Below the pieces are notes generated by a model. It did no database searches. It was not told the DNA's origin and was given only the letters and a program-made list of their open reading frames with translations. 64,000 bases of DNA from Modestobacter sp. Leaf380 (GTDB taxonomy: Bacteria > Actinomycetota > Actinomycetes > Mycobacteriales > Geodermatophilaceae). A program made the position numbers and the translations under genes. Location of the stretch: NCBI RefSeq assembly GCF_001424485.1, contig NZ_LMQC01000012.1:581012-645011 (forward strand). Direction: 5' to 3'. This document shows, piece by piece, positions 34,665-42,739 of this stretch (position 1 is its first letter; each line of letters starts with the position of its first letter).

Positions 34665-34672
34665 GGCCTGCG

Positions 34673-36973
34673 ATGTCTGACACCGCTGCTTCCAAGGTCG
34701 GCGCCCTCGCCAAGCTCACCGCGACCGTCGTCGTCGCCGGGGCGCTGGTCGCCGGGATGATGTTGCCGTTCGTCGGTGGGAGCGGGCTCGTGGCCCGCAA
34801 CTCCGCCTCGCTGCTGGACGCCCTGCCGGTCGAGCTGACCGACCAGACGCCCAACGGCAACACCACGGTGCTGGCCGCCGACGGGCAGGTGCTGACCCAG
34901 TTCTACGAGAACAACCGCACCCCGGTGACCGCCGACCAGATCTCCCCGGTCATGAAGCAGGCGATCGTCGACATCGAGGACAGCCGCTTCTACGAGCACA
35001 ACGGCCTCGACGTGCAGGGCACCCTGCGCGCGCTCGCGGCCAACGTCGCCGCCGGCGGCGTCGCCGAGGGTGGGTCCACGCTGACCCAGCAGCTGGTGAA
35101 GCAGACCCTGCTGCAGACCGCGGACACCCCCGAGGAGGCCGCGGCCGCCGACGAGCAGACCGTCGGCCGCAAGCTGCGCGAGGCCCGGCTGGCCCTCGCC
35201 CTGGAGGAGACCTACTCCAAGGACGAGATCCTCACCCGGTACCTGAACATCGCCTACTTCGGCTCCGGGGCCTACGGCATCCAGGCCGCCGCCCAGCGGT
35301 ACTTCTCGGTGAACGCGATCGACCTGGACCTGGCCCAGGCCTCGGTGCTGGCCGGTCTGGTGCAGAGCCCCACCAACGACGACCCGATCGCCAACCCCGA
35401 GGCCGGGCAGGCCCGCCGGGACACCGTGCTGAACCGCATGCACGACCTGGAGCACATCACCGACCAGGAGCTGGCCGACACCACCGCCGCCCCGATCGCC
35501 GTCGTCCCGGGCCAGAACCCGCCCAACGGCTGCATCGACTCCTCGATCGGCGGGTTCTTCTGCGCCTACCTGGAGAGCTACCTGATCAACCGCCTGGGGA
35601 TGACCCAGGAGCAGATCGACAACGGTGGCTACGTCATCCAGACGACGCTGCGCCCGGACATGCAGGCCGCCGGTGACCAGGCGGTGCTCAACACCCTGGC
35701 CATGGGCGCGGACCTGGCCGGCATCTACACCGCCGTCCAGCCCGGCACCGGGCACGTGCTCGCGATGAGCACCAACCGCACGTACTGCCCCGATGCCACC
35801 GTCGACGCCTCCTGCGAGTCCGTCGTGCTCAACACCGCGGCCAGCCAGGGCTCCGGCTCGACGTACAAGGTCTTCACCGCCGCGGCCGCCCTCGAGGAGG
35901 GCTACTCGCAGTACTACACGCTGACCACCGGCAACACGTACACCTCGCGGGTGTTCAAGAACGGCGGCCGGCCCTACACGGTCAGCAACGCCGGCAACTA
36001 CCCCGCGACCCTGGACATGGTCCGGGCGCTCTACATGTCCTCCAACACCTACTTCCTGGGCCTGGAGGACGCGCTGGGGTCCATCGAGGCCCCGGTGCGG
36101 ATCTCCGAGCGCATGGGGATGAACTACACCCAGAACAACCAGACCCCGGCGGACAGGATCATCGCCGAGGAGCGCGGGTCCTTCACCCTGGGCGCCGAGG
36201 CCACCAGCCCGCTGGACCTCACCACGGCCTACGCGACGCTGGCTGCCAGCGGCACCCAGTGCGACCCGACGCCGGTCACCTCGATCGTCGACAGGGACGG
36301 CGCGCCCGCCACGCTGCCCGACGGCACCCCGATCAACACCGGGGACACCTGCACCGCCGAGGCGATCCCCTCGGGCGTGGCCAACACGCTCAACCAGATC
36401 CTGCGCAAGGACGTCGAGCCCGGGAACTCCGGCCAGACCGGTGCCCGCGCCTACGTGCCCGGCCACCAGATCGCCGGCAAGACCGGGACGTCGCAGAGCA
36501 ACTTCTCCGCGACCTTCGTGGGCTACACCCCCGAGTACACCGCCAGCGTCATGGTGCTGAACCCCAAGCAGAACCAGAACGTCGGCGGCTTCGGTGGCAA
36601 CAAGCCCGCGACCATCTGGAACGACGCCATGACGCCGATCCTGGAGGCCGGTCCCACCGCGGAGTTCCCGCCGGCCGACGACACCGTCGCCAACGGCAAC
36701 ACCCGCGAGGTCCCCGGCTGCTCCTCGGCCAGTGAGTGCCAGTCGGCGATCACCGCGGCCGGGCTGCGGTACGCCGGGCAGGTGAACGCCGACTCCAACG
36801 AGCCCGCCGGCACCTTCATCGGCACCAACCCGGGCGCAGGCACCAGGGTCCAGCAGGGCGGGGCCGTGTCGGTCCTGGTCAGCAACGGCTCGGGCTACGC
36901 CGCCCCGGCCCCGGCACCCGCGCCGGCCGACCCGAACGCACCGGACACCAACGGGGACGGCCAGCCCGGTTGA
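34673..36973 (+). CDS. ponA2: PonA2-like bifunctional class A penicillin-binding protein
   Basis: 766 residues. A membrane anchor (about 12-38) precedes the GT51 glycosyltransferase domain (EDSRFYEHNGLD with Glu about 102; GGSTLTQQLVKQ) and a transpeptidase domain with Ser396 in GSGSTYKVF, SSNTY, and Lys603 in AGKTGTSQ. The C-terminus (about 685-745) is a single PASTA domain and then an Ala-Pro tail. It polymerises and cross-links peptidoglycan outside the membrane. The predicted leaderless start is ATG 34673. In M. tuberculosis whiB4 precedes ponA2; here only 119 nt separate it from the ATPase gene. Confidence 0.95.
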   Translation: MSDTAASKVGALAKLTATVVVAGALVAGMMLPFVGGSGLVARNSASLLDALPVELTDQTPNGNTTVLAADGQVLTQFYENNRTPVTADQISPVMKQAIVDIEDSRFYEHNGLDVQGTLRALAANVAAGGVAEGGSTLTQQLVKQTLLQTADTPEEAAAADEQTVGRKLREARLALALEETYSKDEILTRYLNIAYFGSGAYGIQAAAQRYFSVNAIDLDLAQASVLAGLVQSPTNDDPIANPEAGQARRDTVLNRMHDLEHITDQELADTTAAPIAVVPGQNPPNGCIDSSIGGFFCAYLESYLINRLGMTQEQIDNGGYVIQTTLRPDMQAAGDQAVLNTLAMGADLAGIYTAVQPGTGHVLAMSTNRTYCPDATVDASCESVVLNTAASQGSGSTYKVFTAAAALEEGYSQYYTLTTGNTYTSRVFKNGGRPYTVSNAGNYPATLDMVRALYMSSNTYFLGLEDALGSIEAPVRISERMGMNYTQNNQTPADRIIAEERGSFTLGAEATSPLDLTTAYATLAASGTQCDPTPVTSIVDRDGAPATLPDGTPINTGDTCTAEAIPSGVANTLNQILRKDVEPGNSGQTGARAYVPGHQIAGKTGTSQSNFSATFVGYTPEYTASVMVLNPKQNQNVGGFGGNKPATIWNDAMTPILEAGPTAEFPPADDTVANGNTREVPGCSSASECQSAITAAGLRYAGQVNADSNEPAGTFIGTNPGAGTRVQQGGAVSVLVSNGSGYAAPAPAPAPADPNAPDTNGDGQPG

Positions 36974-37004
36974 CCCCGCCCCGCCCGCGCGGGGTACGAC
37001 CCAC

Positions 37005-37052
37005 AGACGGCGAGGGCCGGTCGACCACCAGGTCGACCGGCCCTCGCCGTCT
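37005..37052. terminator. Bidirectional terminator after ponA2
   Basis: Perfect 22-bp stem (37005-37026 with 37031-37052; arm starts AGACGGCGAGGGCCGG) with a 4-nt loop, between ponA2 and the convergent YqeY gene. Confidence 0.93.
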
Positions 37053-37079
37053 CGTGCAGGCGCGTGTGCGCGGCGGGCG

Positions 37080-37532
37080 TCAGCCCAGCTGGCGACGCAC
37101 CTCGGCGGCGACCCGGCCGCCCTCGGCGCGGCCGGCGACCTGGCCGTTGGCACGGCCCATCACCTTGCCCATGTCGCCCATCCCGGAGGCACCGGTGGCC
37201 GCGACCACCTCGGCCACGATCGCGGTGAGGTCGGCGTCGGAGAGCTGGGCCGGCAGGTACCGGGCGACGACGTCACCCTCGGCCTGCTCGCGCGCCGCCT
37301 GCTCGGTGCGGCCGGCACCGGCGAACGCCTCGGCCGCCTCGCGGCGCTTCTTGGCCTCCCGGCGCAGCACCGCCTGGACCTCGTCGTCGCTGAGCTCGCG
37401 CGCCTCCTTGCCGGAGACCTCCTCGGCGGTGACGGCGGTCAGCACCATCCGCAACGTGGCGGTGGTCAGCTCGTCACGGGCCTTCATGGCGGTGGTCAGG
37501 TCGGAACGGAGGGTCTGCTTGAGGTCGGACAC
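37080..37532 (-). CDS. GatB/YqeY domain protein
   Basis: 150 residues. LKQTLRSDLTTAMKARDELTTATLRMVLTAV at the start and QLSDADLTAIV…GASGMGDMGKVMGRANGQVAGRAEG at the end are typical of stand-alone YqeY proteins, which share the C-terminal fold of amidotransferase GatB and may bind tRNA. Precise function is unsettled. GTG 37532 has GGAGG close by. It is divergent from the phosphoesterase gene, 55 nt apart. Confidence 0.9.
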   Translation of the reverse strand: MSDLKQTLRSDLTTAMKARDELTTATLRMVLTAVTAEEVSGKEARELSDDEVQAVLRREAKKRREAAEAFAGAGRTEQAAREQAEGDVVARYLPAQLSDADLTAIVAEVVAATGASGMGDMGKVMGRANGQVAGRAEGGRVAAEVRRQLG

Positions 37533-37587
37533 GTCCTCCAGAGTCGCACGGCCCACCCCTGCGGGACGACCGACATAGGGTGACCGG

Positions 37588-38499
37588 ATGCGCGCGATCA
37601 CCGCCGTCCCCACCGCCGTCGTCGCCGCCGGTGTCGCCACCGTTGGCTACGCCGGCCTCGTCGAACGGACGCACTGGACCCTGCGGCGCTTCGACGTCCC
37701 GGTGCTGCCCCCGGGCCAGCGGCCGCTGACGGTGCTGCAGATCAGCGACGTCCACATGACCGCCGGGCAGCGCTCCAAGCAGGAGTGGATCGCCGGGCTG
37801 GCGGCCCTGGAGCCGGACCTGGTGATCACCACCGGGGACAACCTGGCCGGCCACGACGCCGTGGAGCCCACCCTGCGGGCGCTGGACCCGCTGATGGACA
37901 GGCCGGGCGCCTTCGTGCTGGCCAGCAACGACTACTTCGCGCCACGGCCGAAGAACCCGTTCAAGTACTTCTCCCCCGGCCACAAGCGGGTGCACGGGGA
38001 GTTCCTGCCCTGGGAGTCCCTCCGCGACGGCAAGACCGCCCGCGGCTGGCTCGACCTGGACAACGCCAAGGGCGAGCTCACCGTCGACGGGCGGCGCATC
38101 GCCTTCGCCGGCCTGGACGACCCGCACGTGAAGCGGGACGACTACGACGCGGTGGCGGGGCCCGCCGACCCGACCGCCGACGTCCGGATCGGGCTGGTGC
38201 ACGCCCCCGAACCGCGGGTGCTGGACCGCTTCGCCGCCGACGGCTACGACCTGCTGCTGTGCGGGCACACCCACGGCGGGCAGCTGCGGGTGCCCTTCTT
38301 CGGCGCGCTGGTCACCAACTGCGGCATCGACCGGGCCCGCTGCCGCTGGCTGCACCGGTGGGCCGAGCCGACCGCCGAGCACCCGACCGGCACCTGGCTG
38401 CACGTCTCGGCGGGCCTGGGGACCAGCCCCTACGCACCGGTGCGGTTCGCCTGTCCGCCGGAGGCCACGCTGCTGACGTTGACCGCCCGCGAGGCGTGA
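37588..38499 (+). CDS. Calcineurin-like metallophosphoesterase (Rv3683 position)
   Basis: 303 residues. An N-terminal hydrophobic segment is followed by metal-binding motifs DVH (QISDVHM), GDN (ITTGDNLAG), ASNDYF at the usual GNH position, and GHTHGG. The SND variant of the third motif seems common in this actinobacterial group. It could be a membrane-associated phosphodiesterase of unknown substrate. ATG 37588 is 6 nt after TAGGGT (37576-37581), a leaderless start. It closes the block shared with M. tuberculosis Rv3667-Rv3683. Confidence 0.88.
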   Translation: MRAITAVPTAVVAAGVATVGYAGLVERTHWTLRRFDVPVLPPGQRPLTVLQISDVHMTAGQRSKQEWIAGLAALEPDLVITTGDNLAGHDAVEPTLRALDPLMDRPGAFVLASNDYFAPRPKNPFKYFSPGHKRVHGEFLPWESLRDGKTARGWLDLDNAKGELTVDGRRIAFAGLDDPHVKRDDYDAVAGPADPTADVRIGLVHAPEPRVLDRFAADGYDLLLCGHTHGGQLRVPFFGALVTNCGIDRARCRWLHRWAEPTAEHPTGTWLHVSAGLGTSPYAPVRFACPPEATLLTLTAREA

Positions 38500-38549
38500 G
38501 ACCCGGGGGCCGGGGTCCCGGAGCCGTCGAGTAGGCTTGCCCAGGACCT

Positions 38550-38626
38550 CGGGGTGTGGCGCAGCTTGGTAGCGCGCGTCGTTCGGGACGACGAGGCCGC
38601 AGGTTCAAATCCTGTCACCCCGACCA
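38550..38626 (+). tRNA. tRNA-Pro(CGG), CCA encoded
   Basis: 77-nt cloverleaf. The acceptor stem CGGGGTG (38550-38556) pairs with CACCCCG (38616-38622), followed by A and encoded CCA. The anticodon loop TTCGGGA gives anticodon CGG, and GGTTCAAATCC is the T arm. Reads CCG, a main Pro codon in this G+C-rich DNA. Confidence 0.97.
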
Positions 38627-38630
38627 CCAG

Positions 38631-38662
38631 CTCAGGGCCCGCTCTCACGAGCGGGCCCTGAG
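38631..38662 (+). terminator. Terminator after tRNA-Pro
   Basis: Perfect 14-bp stem (38631-38644 with 38649-38662; CTCAGGGCCCGCTC) and 4-nt loop, 4 nt after the tRNA end. Confidence 0.9.
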
Positions 38663-38707
38663 TCGTTCCGGGGGCCGGGAGCGCTGCGGGGCCCTAGGGT
38701 GGCCGCC

Positions 38708-40051
38708 ATGGCACGGCTGGACCGCCTCGACCTCTCCCGCAGTCGCGGCGGCACCGCCGTCGAGCGACTCACCGACGCCGCCGCCCGGGCACACGCCGTG
38801 GAGGACCTGGGCGCCTTCACCGCCGTGGCCGACCCGGCCACGCTCACCCCCGGGCCGCCCGGGAGCGGCGTGCTGGCCGGCATCCCGGTGGCCGTCAAGG
38901 ACAACATCGACACCGCCGACCTGCCCACCAGCGGGGGCACCCCGGCGCTGCACGGCTCCCGTGCCGGCCGGGACCACCCGGCCGTGGCCCGGCTCCGCGC
39001 GGCCGGGGCGACCGTCGTGGGCAAGACGAACCTCCACGAGCTGGCGTTCGGCATCACCAGCAACAACGCCGCCTACGGCCCGGTGCGGCACCCGCTGGAC
39101 CCCAGCCGCTCCCCCGGCGGGTCCAGCGGTGGGTCCGCGGTCGCCGTCGCCACCGGCGTGGTGCCGGTGGCGCTGGGCACCGACACCGGCGGCTCGGTCC
39201 GGGTCCCGGCCGCGCACTGCGGGATCGTCGGGTTCCGCCCGACCGTGGGCCGCTGGGGCAGTGGTGCGGGGGTGCCGCTGTCCTCGACCCGGGACACCGT
39301 GGGGGCGCTGGCCACCTCGGTGGCCGACGTCGTGCTGCTCGACCAGGTGGTGGCCGACCGCGCGCCCGCAGTGGTGCCCGCGGCCCGGCAGTTGCGCCTG
39401 GGGGTGCCGCTGGCCGGCTTCTTCGACGGCCTGCACCCGGAGGTGTCCGACCGGGTCGGTGAGGCCCTGGACCGGCTGTCGGACGCCGGCGTCGTGCTGG
39501 TGGAGACCGACCTGGTGGCCGGGCACGAGCTGGACGCCCGGTGCGGCTTCCCGATCGTGTTCGCCGAGGTGGTGCGCGAGCTGCCCCGCTACCTCGCCGG
39601 GCTCCCGGCCGGCCCCTCCTTCGAGGAGCTGCTGGCACAGGTGGCCTCCCCCGACGTCCGCGGGGCGCTGGAGCACGCGGTCGGCGAGCCGGTCACCGAC
39701 GAGGTGCTGCGCGAGTGCCTGGCCCTGCGCGACGAGCTGCGCGAGGCCTACCGCCGGGTGCTGCAGCCCGAGGACGGCCCCGTGGACGCGCTGGTCTACC
39801 CGACGGTCCCGCTGCCCGCCCCGCCGCTGGGCGACGACGTCACCACCGACCTGGCCGGGCGCGACGTGCCGGTCTTCGCGACCACCGTGCAGAACACCGC
39901 ACCCGGTTCCACGGCCGGCATGCCCGCGGTCTCGCTGCCCTGTGGGCAGACCGGTGCGGGCCTGCCGGTGGGCCTGTCGCTGGAGGGGCTGCCCGACGGG
40001 GACAGCGCCCTGCTGGCCGTGGCGCGCCGGGTGGAGCAGCTGCTGTCCTGA
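38708..40051 (+). CDS. Amidase signature family hydrolase
   Basis: 447 residues. The Ser-cisSer-Lys triad is visible: Lys in VAVKDNIDTADLPTSGG, the Gly/Ser-rich SPGGSSGGSAVAVA and GTDTGGSVRVPAAHCGIVGFRP. Length and C-terminus fit a stand-alone amidase related to AtzF/allophanate-hydrolase-type enzymes, but the substrate cannot be told and it lacks the extra allophanate domain. ATG 38708 lies 7 nt after TAGGGT (38695-38700), a leaderless start. Confidence 0.88.
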   Translation: MARLDRLDLSRSRGGTAVERLTDAAARAHAVEDLGAFTAVADPATLTPGPPGSGVLAGIPVAVKDNIDTADLPTSGGTPALHGSRAGRDHPAVARLRAAGATVVGKTNLHELAFGITSNNAAYGPVRHPLDPSRSPGGSSGGSAVAVATGVVPVALGTDTGGSVRVPAAHCGIVGFRPTVGRWGSGAGVPLSSTRDTVGALATSVADVVLLDQVVADRAPAVVPAARQLRLGVPLAGFFDGLHPEVSDRVGEALDRLSDAGVVLVETDLVAGHELDARCGFPIVFAEVVRELPRYLAGLPAGPSFEELLAQVASPDVRGALEHAVGEPVTDEVLRECLALRDELREAYRRVLQPEDGPVDALVYPTVPLPAPPLGDDVTTDLAGRDVPVFATTVQNTAPGSTAGMPAVSLPCGQTGAGLPVGLSLEGLPDGDSALLAVARRVEQLLS

Positions 40052-40060
40052 GCCGCCGGG

Positions 40061-40693
40061 TCAGGGCAGCAGGGCGGCCCGCAGCGTGAGCGCCAGCCAC
40101 CCGCCGTAGCGCCGCCAGCCCCAGCCCCGGGTGACCGCGAGCCGCACCGCGACCTCCGGCGCGGTGACCGCCCACAGCACGTCGGCCGCCTCGTCCAGGT
40201 CGACCCCCGGGCGGAGCCACCCGGCCGCGGCCAGGTGCTCGGCCACCCGCCGCGTGCCGGTGGCCCGCTCGGCGTCGATGGTGGCCACCCAGGCCCGCAC
40301 GGCCGGTTCGCCGGCCCCGGCCTGGGACAGCACCACCGCCGACAGCGGCGCGGCGCGCTCGGCCAGCTGCCGGCCGAGATCGGCGTAGGCGTCCAGCAGC
40401 TCGCCCGGGTCGGTCATCGCCCGCATGGCGGCGACCTGGGCCCGCTCGGCGATCGTCACCGGCTCGTCGTCGCCGGCGACGGCGCGGTCGTACACGGCCT
40501 TGAGCAGCGCGGCCTTGCCACCGACGGTGTTGTAGACCGTCTGGAGGCTGACCCCGGCGCCGTCGGCCACCGCCCGCACGGTGGTGCCCGCCCAGCCCAC
40601 CGCGATGAAGGAGTCGTGCGCGGCGCCCAGCACCCGGGCCCGGGTCAGGGCCGCCTGCTGGGTCCGCAACGAGGGCTTGTCCGGCGCGGGCAC
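40061..40693 (-). CDS. TetR-family transcriptional regulator
   Basis: 210 residues. N-terminal helix-turn-helix RVLGAAHDSFIAVGWAGTTVRAVADGAGVSLQTVYNTVGGKAALLKAVYD is characteristic; the C-terminal ligand domain is Ala/Leu-rich. The GTG at 40693 is preferred because a TAGTGT -10 (minus strand, 40701-40706) lies 7 nt upstream; a GTG at 40702 would overlap that element. It is divergent from the SnoaL-like gene and probably binds the palindrome at 40706-40732, repressing both. Confidence 0.88.
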   Translation of the reverse strand: MPAPDKPSLRTQQAALTRARVLGAAHDSFIAVGWAGTTVRAVADGAGVSLQTVYNTVGGKAALLKAVYDRAVAGDDEPVTIAERAQVAAMRAMTDPGELLDAYADLGRQLAERAAPLSAVVLSQAGAGEPAVRAWVATIDAERATGTRRVAEHLAAAGWLRPGVDLDEAADVLWAVTAPEVAVRLAVTRGWGWRRYGGWLALTLRAALLP

Positions 40694-40700
40694 GAGGGCC

Positions 40701-40732
40701 ACACTACTCAGTGGAGTGACGCTCCAATGAGT
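40701..40732. promoter_or_regulatory. Candidate TetR operator with regulator -10
   Basis: ACTCAGTGGAGTG (40706-40718) and CGCTCCAATGAGT (40720-40732) form a 13-nt-arm inverted repeat with two mismatches around one base. It abuts the regulator's -10 (ACACTA on the plus strand, 40701-40706). Confidence 0.7.
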
Positions 40733-40828
40733 GGAGCGTGACCACACCGACGGAGCGAGGAACCGACGCTGGACCCGACCCGCACCCTGCCCGAGAGCGC
40801 CTCGCCGGCGCTGGCCAGCATCGCCGCC

Positions 40829-41302
40829 ATGGCCGGAGGAGACCTCGCAGACTTCCACGCCTGCGTCGCCCCCGGCGCGGTCAACCGGGAGTCGCAGGCC
40901 GAACCACCGGCGTGCCGGGTCCCCGGCCCCGAGGGCTTCCTGGCCTCGGCGCTCTGGCTGCGCGCCGCCTTCGCGGACCTGCGGTGGGAGGTCGAGGACG
41001 TGGCGGTCTCCACGGGCACCGCGGCGGTCTCCTGCCGGATGGAGGGCCGCCAGCAGGGGCCGTTCGCCGTGCACCGGGCGGACGGGTCGGTCGAGCAGGC
41101 CTTCCCGTCCCGTGGCCGGACGTTCGCGGTCGCACAGACGCACTGGTTCCGGGTGGCGGACGGTCTGGTCATCGAGCACTGGGCGGTCCGCGACGACCTC
41201 GGGCTGGCCCGGCAACTGGGCTGGGTGCCGCCGAGCCCGGTGTACCTGCTGCGCATGGCTCGCGCCCGTCGCGAGGCGCACCGGGCCGCCGTCCGCGTGT
41301 GA
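40829..41302 (+). CDS. SnoaL-like/ester cyclase family protein
   Basis: 157 residues from ATG 40829. GGDLADFHACVAPGAVNRE, then WLRAAFADLRWEVEDVAV, and THWFRVADGLVIEHWAVRDDLGLARQLGW fit the NTF2-like SnoaL/ester cyclase fold. The predicted first helix (PALASIAAMAGGDLADF) continues upstream of the ATG, and an in-frame CTG at 40769 with CGAGG 8 nt before it would add 20 residues, so the real start may be non-canonical. Substrate unknown; likely controlled by the divergent TetR regulator. Confidence 0.7.
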   Translation: MAGGDLADFHACVAPGAVNRESQAEPPACRVPGPEGFLASALWLRAAFADLRWEVEDVAVSTGTAAVSCRMEGRQQGPFAVHRADGSVEQAFPSRGRTFAVAQTHWFRVADGLVIEHWAVRDDLGLARQLGWVPPSPVYLLRMARARREAHRAAVRV

Positions 41303-41323
41303 CGTGACCGGCGCCAGCGAGCG

Positions 41324-41338
41324 GTTGCGTTCCGCAAC
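41324..41338. promoter_or_regulatory. Short palindrome upstream of CNNM pair
   Basis: GTTGCG-TTC-CGCAAC, 6-bp perfect arms, about 43 nt before the first CNNM/CBS gene. Candidate operator; no known binding protein assigned. Confidence 0.4.
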
Positions 41339-41380
41339 GCGCACCCTGGACGCGATGTCCACCTCCCCGCACGCCGACCG

Positions 41381-42739
41381 ATGACCGAGTGGCTGCTCCT
41401 GCTGGCCGCGGTGGTGCTCACCGTGCTCACCGGGTTCTTCGTCGCCGCCGAGTTCTCCTTCACCACCGTCGACCGCGGACAGGCCCGCGAGGCGGCCGAT
41501 GAGGGACGGCGGGGTGCGGCCGGCGTCGTCGAGGCGCTCAAGGGCCTGTCCACCCAGCTGTCGGCGGCCCAGCTCGGGATCACGCTGACCACCTTGCTGG
41601 TCGGCTTCCTGGCCGAGCCGGCCATCGGCGGACTGCTCGAGGGCCCGCTGGAGTCGGTCGGGCTCTCCGGCGGCGCGGCCACCGCGGTCTCGGTGTTCCT
41701 CGGGATCGCCCTGGCCACCACGCTGCAGATGCTGCTGGGCGAGCTCGGCCCCAAGAACCTGGCGATCGCCAGCCCGCTGGCCGTGGCGGCCGCCGTCGCC
41801 CCCGGCATGCGGGCCTTCACCCGGGTCTTCGGCCTCCCGGTACGGGGGCTGCAGCGGCTGGCCAACGCCATCGTCCGGTCGCTGGGCTTCGAGCCCCGCG
41901 AGGAGCTCGACGACGCCCGCGGCGCCGGCGAGCTGGCCGCCGTCGCCCGGCGCAGCGCCGAGGAGGGCGATCTGTCCCCCACCGCCGCGCGGCTGCTGGA
42001 CCGCTCGCTGGGCCTGCGCGACAAGTACGCCACCGACGTGATGACCCCGCGGACCCGGCTGGTCACCCTGCCCGACACCGCGACCGCCGCCGAGGTCATC
42101 GCCGCCGCGGTCGCCTCGGGCAACAGCCGCTTCCCGGTCTGGCACACCGACCTGGACGACGTCACCGGGCTGGTGCACGTCAAGCAGGCCGTCGCCGTCC
42201 CCGAGGCCGAGCGCGACACCCGCACCGCCGGCGAGCTGGCCCGCCCGGTGCTCGCCGTCCCCAGCGCACTGCACCTGGACCCGCTGCTGGACCTGCTGCG
42301 CGAGGAGGGCCTGCAGCTCGCCCTCGTCGTCGACGAGTGGGGCGCGACGCACGGCATCGTGACCCTGGAGGACATCGTGGAGGAGCTGGTCGGGGAGATC
42401 ACCGACGAGACCGACCGGCCGCTGCGGCAGCTGCGCCGCCGCGGCGAGGACGGCTGGGAGGTCTCCGGCCTGCTGCGCCCCGACGAGGTCCGCGAGCGGA
42501 CCGGCATCGCCGTCCCCGAGGGGCGGTACGAGACGGTCGCCGGGTTCCTCACCCAGCGGCTGGCCCGGCTGCCCGTACAGGGCGACACCGTGGACGTCGA
42601 GGGCCACCGGCTGACCGTGGCCGGCTTGGAGGGCCGCCGGGTGGCGCTGCTGCACGCCGACCCGCTGCCCCGCCCCGACGACGAGGACGACCTCGCCGCC
42701 CGTCAGCACGAGGTCTCCCGGGAGGTGGCGCAGGCATGA
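41381..42739 (+). CDS. CNNM/CorC-family membrane protein (DUF21-CBS-HlyC), first of pair
   Basis: 452 residues. DUF21/CNNM membrane domain (FFVAAEFSFTTVDRG, LSAAQLGITLTTLLVGFLAEP, LGELGPKNLAIASP) over about 1-180, two CBS motifs (about 205-330; DVMTPRTRLVTLP, VVDEWGATHGIVTLEDIVEELVGEI) and a CorC_HlyC domain at the C-terminus. Commonly annotated hemolysin; better seen as a Mg2+/cation-handling transporter-like protein. Stop overlaps the second gene's ATG by 4 nt. Confidence 0.9.
   Translation: MTEWLLLLAAVVLTVLTGFFVAAEFSFTTVDRGQAREAADEGRRGAAGVVEALKGLSTQLSAAQLGITLTTLLVGFLAEPAIGGLLEGPLESVGLSGGAATAVSVFLGIALATTLQMLLGELGPKNLAIASPLAVAAAVAPGMRAFTRVFGLPVRGLQRLANAIVRSLGFEPREELDDARGAGELAAVARRSAEEGDLSPTAARLLDRSLGLRDKYATDVMTPRTRLVTLPDTATAAEVIAAAVASGNSRFPVWHTDLDDVTGLVHVKQAVAVPEAERDTRTAGELARPVLAVPSALHLDPLLDLLREEGLQLALVVDEWGATHGIVTLEDIVEELVGEITDETDRPLRQLRRRGEDGWEVSGLLRPDEVRERTGIAVPEGRYETVAGFLTQRLARLPVQGDTVDVEGHRLTVAGLEGRRVALLHADPLPRPDDEDDLAARQHEVSREVAQA

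Noticed and set aside
34554-34672. A short whiB4-like gene between the ATPase and ponA2 genes
   Set aside because: Only 119 nt, filled by a palindrome and the ponA2 promoter; no Cys-rich frame of WhiB type on either strand.
40702-42709. Very long minus-strand open frame continuing upstream of the TetR gene across the first CNNM gene
   Set aside because: The plus-strand CNNM/CBS protein has clear domains; the minus-strand translation is Gly/Gln/Arg-rich with no motif and is a shadow frame typical of this base composition.
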